A stretch of 64,000 nt of DNA, from contig OZ025260.1 in assembly GCA_964019135.1 (NCBI GenBank), positions 28,018,254 through 28,082,253 of the forward strand. The letters are read 5' to 3'. The stretch comes from Arenicola marina (Eukaryota; Annelida; Polychaeta; Arenicolidae). A model generated the notes under the pieces. That model saw only the letters and a list, made by a program, of their open reading frames with translations. It ran no database searches and was not told the origin of the DNA. This document shows, piece after piece, positions 62,271-64,000 of the stretch (position 1 is the stretch's first letter; every line of letters starts with the position of its first letter). The translations under genes were made by a program, and so were the position numbers.

Positions 62271-63345
62271 ACTGGGGGTGGCTGGAGGGGTGACTGGGGG
62301 AGTGGCTGGAGGAGTGGCTGGAGGGGTGACTGGAGGGGTGGCTGGAGGAGTGGCTGGAGGAGTGGCTGGAGGGGTGGCTGGAGGAGTGGCTGGAGGGGTG
62401 ACTGGAGGAGTGGCTGGAGGAGTGGCTGGAGGGGTGGCTGGAGGAGTGGCTGGAGGGGTGACTGGAGGAGTGGCTGGAGGGGTGACTGGAGGAGTGGCTG
62501 GAGGGGTGACTGGAGGGGTGACTGGAGGGGTGACTGGAGGAGTGGCTGGAGGGGTGGCTGGAGGAGTGGCTGGAGGGGTGACTGGAGGGGTGACTGGAGG
62601 AGTGGCTGGAGGGGTGACTGGAGGAGTGGCTGGAGGGGTGACTGGGGGGGTGACTGGAGGAGTGGCTGGAGGGGTGACTGGGGGAGTGGCTGGAGGGGTG
62701 GCTGGAGAGGTGGCTGGAGGATTGGCTGGAGGAGTGGCTGGAGGGGTGACTGGAGGAGTGGCTGGAGGGGTGCCTGGAGGAGCGGCTGGAGGAGTGGCTG
62801 GAGGGGTGCCTGGAGGAGTGGCTGGAGGGGTGCCTGGAGGAGCGGCTGGAGGAGTGGCTAGAGGGGTGGCTGGAGCAGGGGCTGGAGGAGTGGCGGGAGG
62901 AGTGGCTGAAAGAGTGAATGGAGGGATGACTGGAGGAGTGGCTGGAGGAGTGGCTAGAGGGGTGGCTGGAGGGTGGCTGGAGGAGTGGCTGGAGGGGTGG
63001 CTGGAGGGTGGCTGGAGGAGTGGCTGGAGGGGTGGCTGGCGGAGTGGCTGGAGGGGTGACTGGAGGAGTGGCTGGAGGGGAGGCTGGAGGAGTGGCTGGA
63101 GGAGTGGCTGGAGGAGTGGCTGGAGGGGTGGCTGGAGGAGTGGCTGGAGAAGTGGCTAGAGGGGTGGCTGGAGGGTGGTTTGAGGGGTGACTGGAGGGGT
63201 GGCTGGAGGAGTGGCTGGAGGAGTGGCTGGAGGAGTGGCTGGAGGGGTGGCAGGAGGAGTGGCTGGAGGGGTGACTGGAGGAGTGGCTGGAGGAGTGGCT
63301 AGAGGGGTGGCTGGAGGGTGGCTTAAGGGGTGACTGGAGGGGTTG
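62271..63345 (+). repeat. 12-bp array GGAGTGGCTGGA
   Basis: About 88 units alternating GGAGTGGCTGGA and GGGGTGACTGGA. Open in two plus frames as AGGV and WRSG repeats; no gene evidence. Confidence 0.96.
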
Positions 63346-63854
63346 CTGAAGGGATGGCTAGAAGCTTTGCGCCAACTTTATGCACACATCGTGACGATAG
63401 GGACCCAGCCACAGGCGGGGTTTGAACTCGCACTCGGTTGGTCTGTTGTAGTCAAGTACGTTCGCTCTCGACCACGGCAACCAGAAAGAGACCATGCGAG
63501 TATGATACGATCAAAGTCACATGTCCAACAAAACTAGTACACGTAGTAGATGGCTACTTGAGGTGCTTCAAGGGTGTGAAGATACGCGCCCCCCCCCCCC
63601 CCCCTCCACTGGCCAGGCTTGTCTGGTGTGGTGGACACGCGTCTCTAGTATTGTTACCCTATCGCCAGGAGAGACAAGGGGTGCCCGTAAAACCAGCGAG
63701 AGAGCGGCTGACGGGCACGCAATGGATAACATTGGCAGCAGAACTTGCTTTGTTTTCTCATACGAAAGCGAATCAATATTCCAAGACACCTTGCTAAGGA
63801 TTGGCTTCTGATCCTCAAGTTCCTTTCCGTGCTCTCGAAAATCAACTTCGAATC

Positions 63855-64000
63855 AGTATGATGTTGGGAACCAGCCGGTAACAAACAAATAGAACTTCGA
63901 TATGGTGTTGGGAACTAGCCCGTAACAAACAAATAGAACTTCAATATGGTGTTGGGAACTAGCCGGTAACAAACAAATAGAACTTCGATATGGTGTTGGG
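63855..64000 (+). repeat. 44-bp array running off the window
   Basis: Three units of TATGGTGTTGGGAACTAGCC, GGTAACAAACAAATAGAACT, continuing past the end. Confidence 0.9.

Noticed and set aside
62152-63190. Glycine/valine (AGGV) or WRSG repeat protein, silk- or elastin-like
   Set aside because: Explained fully by the 12-bp satellite; two frames are equally open and no signal or terminal domains are present.
1-64000. Retrovirus-, LTR- or Polinton-like elements
   Set aside because: No paired long terminal repeats, gag-pol-like or capsid-like frames were recognised anywhere in the window.

Overview
The window is eukaryotic DNA from an invertebrate deuterostome, most likely a lancelet (amphioxus, Branchiostoma-like). 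Three intron-rich animal genes can be read by homology: the 3' part of MOSPD2 (plus strand, about 1.4-12.5 kb), a complete AIMP1/p43 coding region (plus, 18.9-24.1 kb) and the 3' part of BRCA2 (minus, 47.2-25.0 kb). The species is inferred from the gene content, compact exons and an extreme load of minisatellites. I recall, without being able to verify it, that minisatellites spanning splice boundaries (called 'mirage' minisatellites) were reported in amphioxus introns. About 27 kb (roughly 42%) of the window is tandem array.

Layout. 0-13.6 kb: MOSPD2, eleven exons carrying the end of the CRAL-TRIO domain, an acidic linker, the MSP domain and a C-terminal membrane anchor, with arrays of 23, 28, 30 and about 25 bp in its introns and a minisatellite running through its stop codon. 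13.9-17.3 kb: a 21-bp satellite-like array. 17.3-18.7 kb: small foldback elements. 18.9-24.1 kb: AIMP1, six coding exons, with several non-autonomous DNA transposons in its introns. 24.1-25.0 kb: tail-to-tail gap between AIMP1 and BRCA2. 25.0-47.2 kb: fourteen BRCA2 exons that splice in one frame to 1,039 codons plus stop: OB1, OB2 with the tower, OB3 and a C-terminal exon holding three coding minisatellites. 47.3-64 kb: no gene recognised; SINEs, nested DNA transposons and long arrays (59, 59, 44, 18 and 12 bp). This stretch may be BRCA2 intron or intergenic DNA.

Most interesting signal. At least five, probably six, minisatellites are built from copies of the splice boundary they touch. Two donor arrays have units divisible by three (30 bp in MOSPD2, 42 bp in BRCA2 OB3), so each extra donor copy would add a whole peptide repeat without shifting frame. 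One 6.4-kb BRCA2 intron is almost entirely a donor array (about 35 copies) joined to an acceptor array (about 140 copies). Another array fuses a BRCA2 donor to the head of a tRNA-derived SINE. A SINE has also landed exactly on a BRCA2 acceptor, with the target-site duplication copying that acceptor. The three genes have unrelated jobs (membrane contact sites, tRNA synthetase complex, homologous recombination) and show no sign of acting together.
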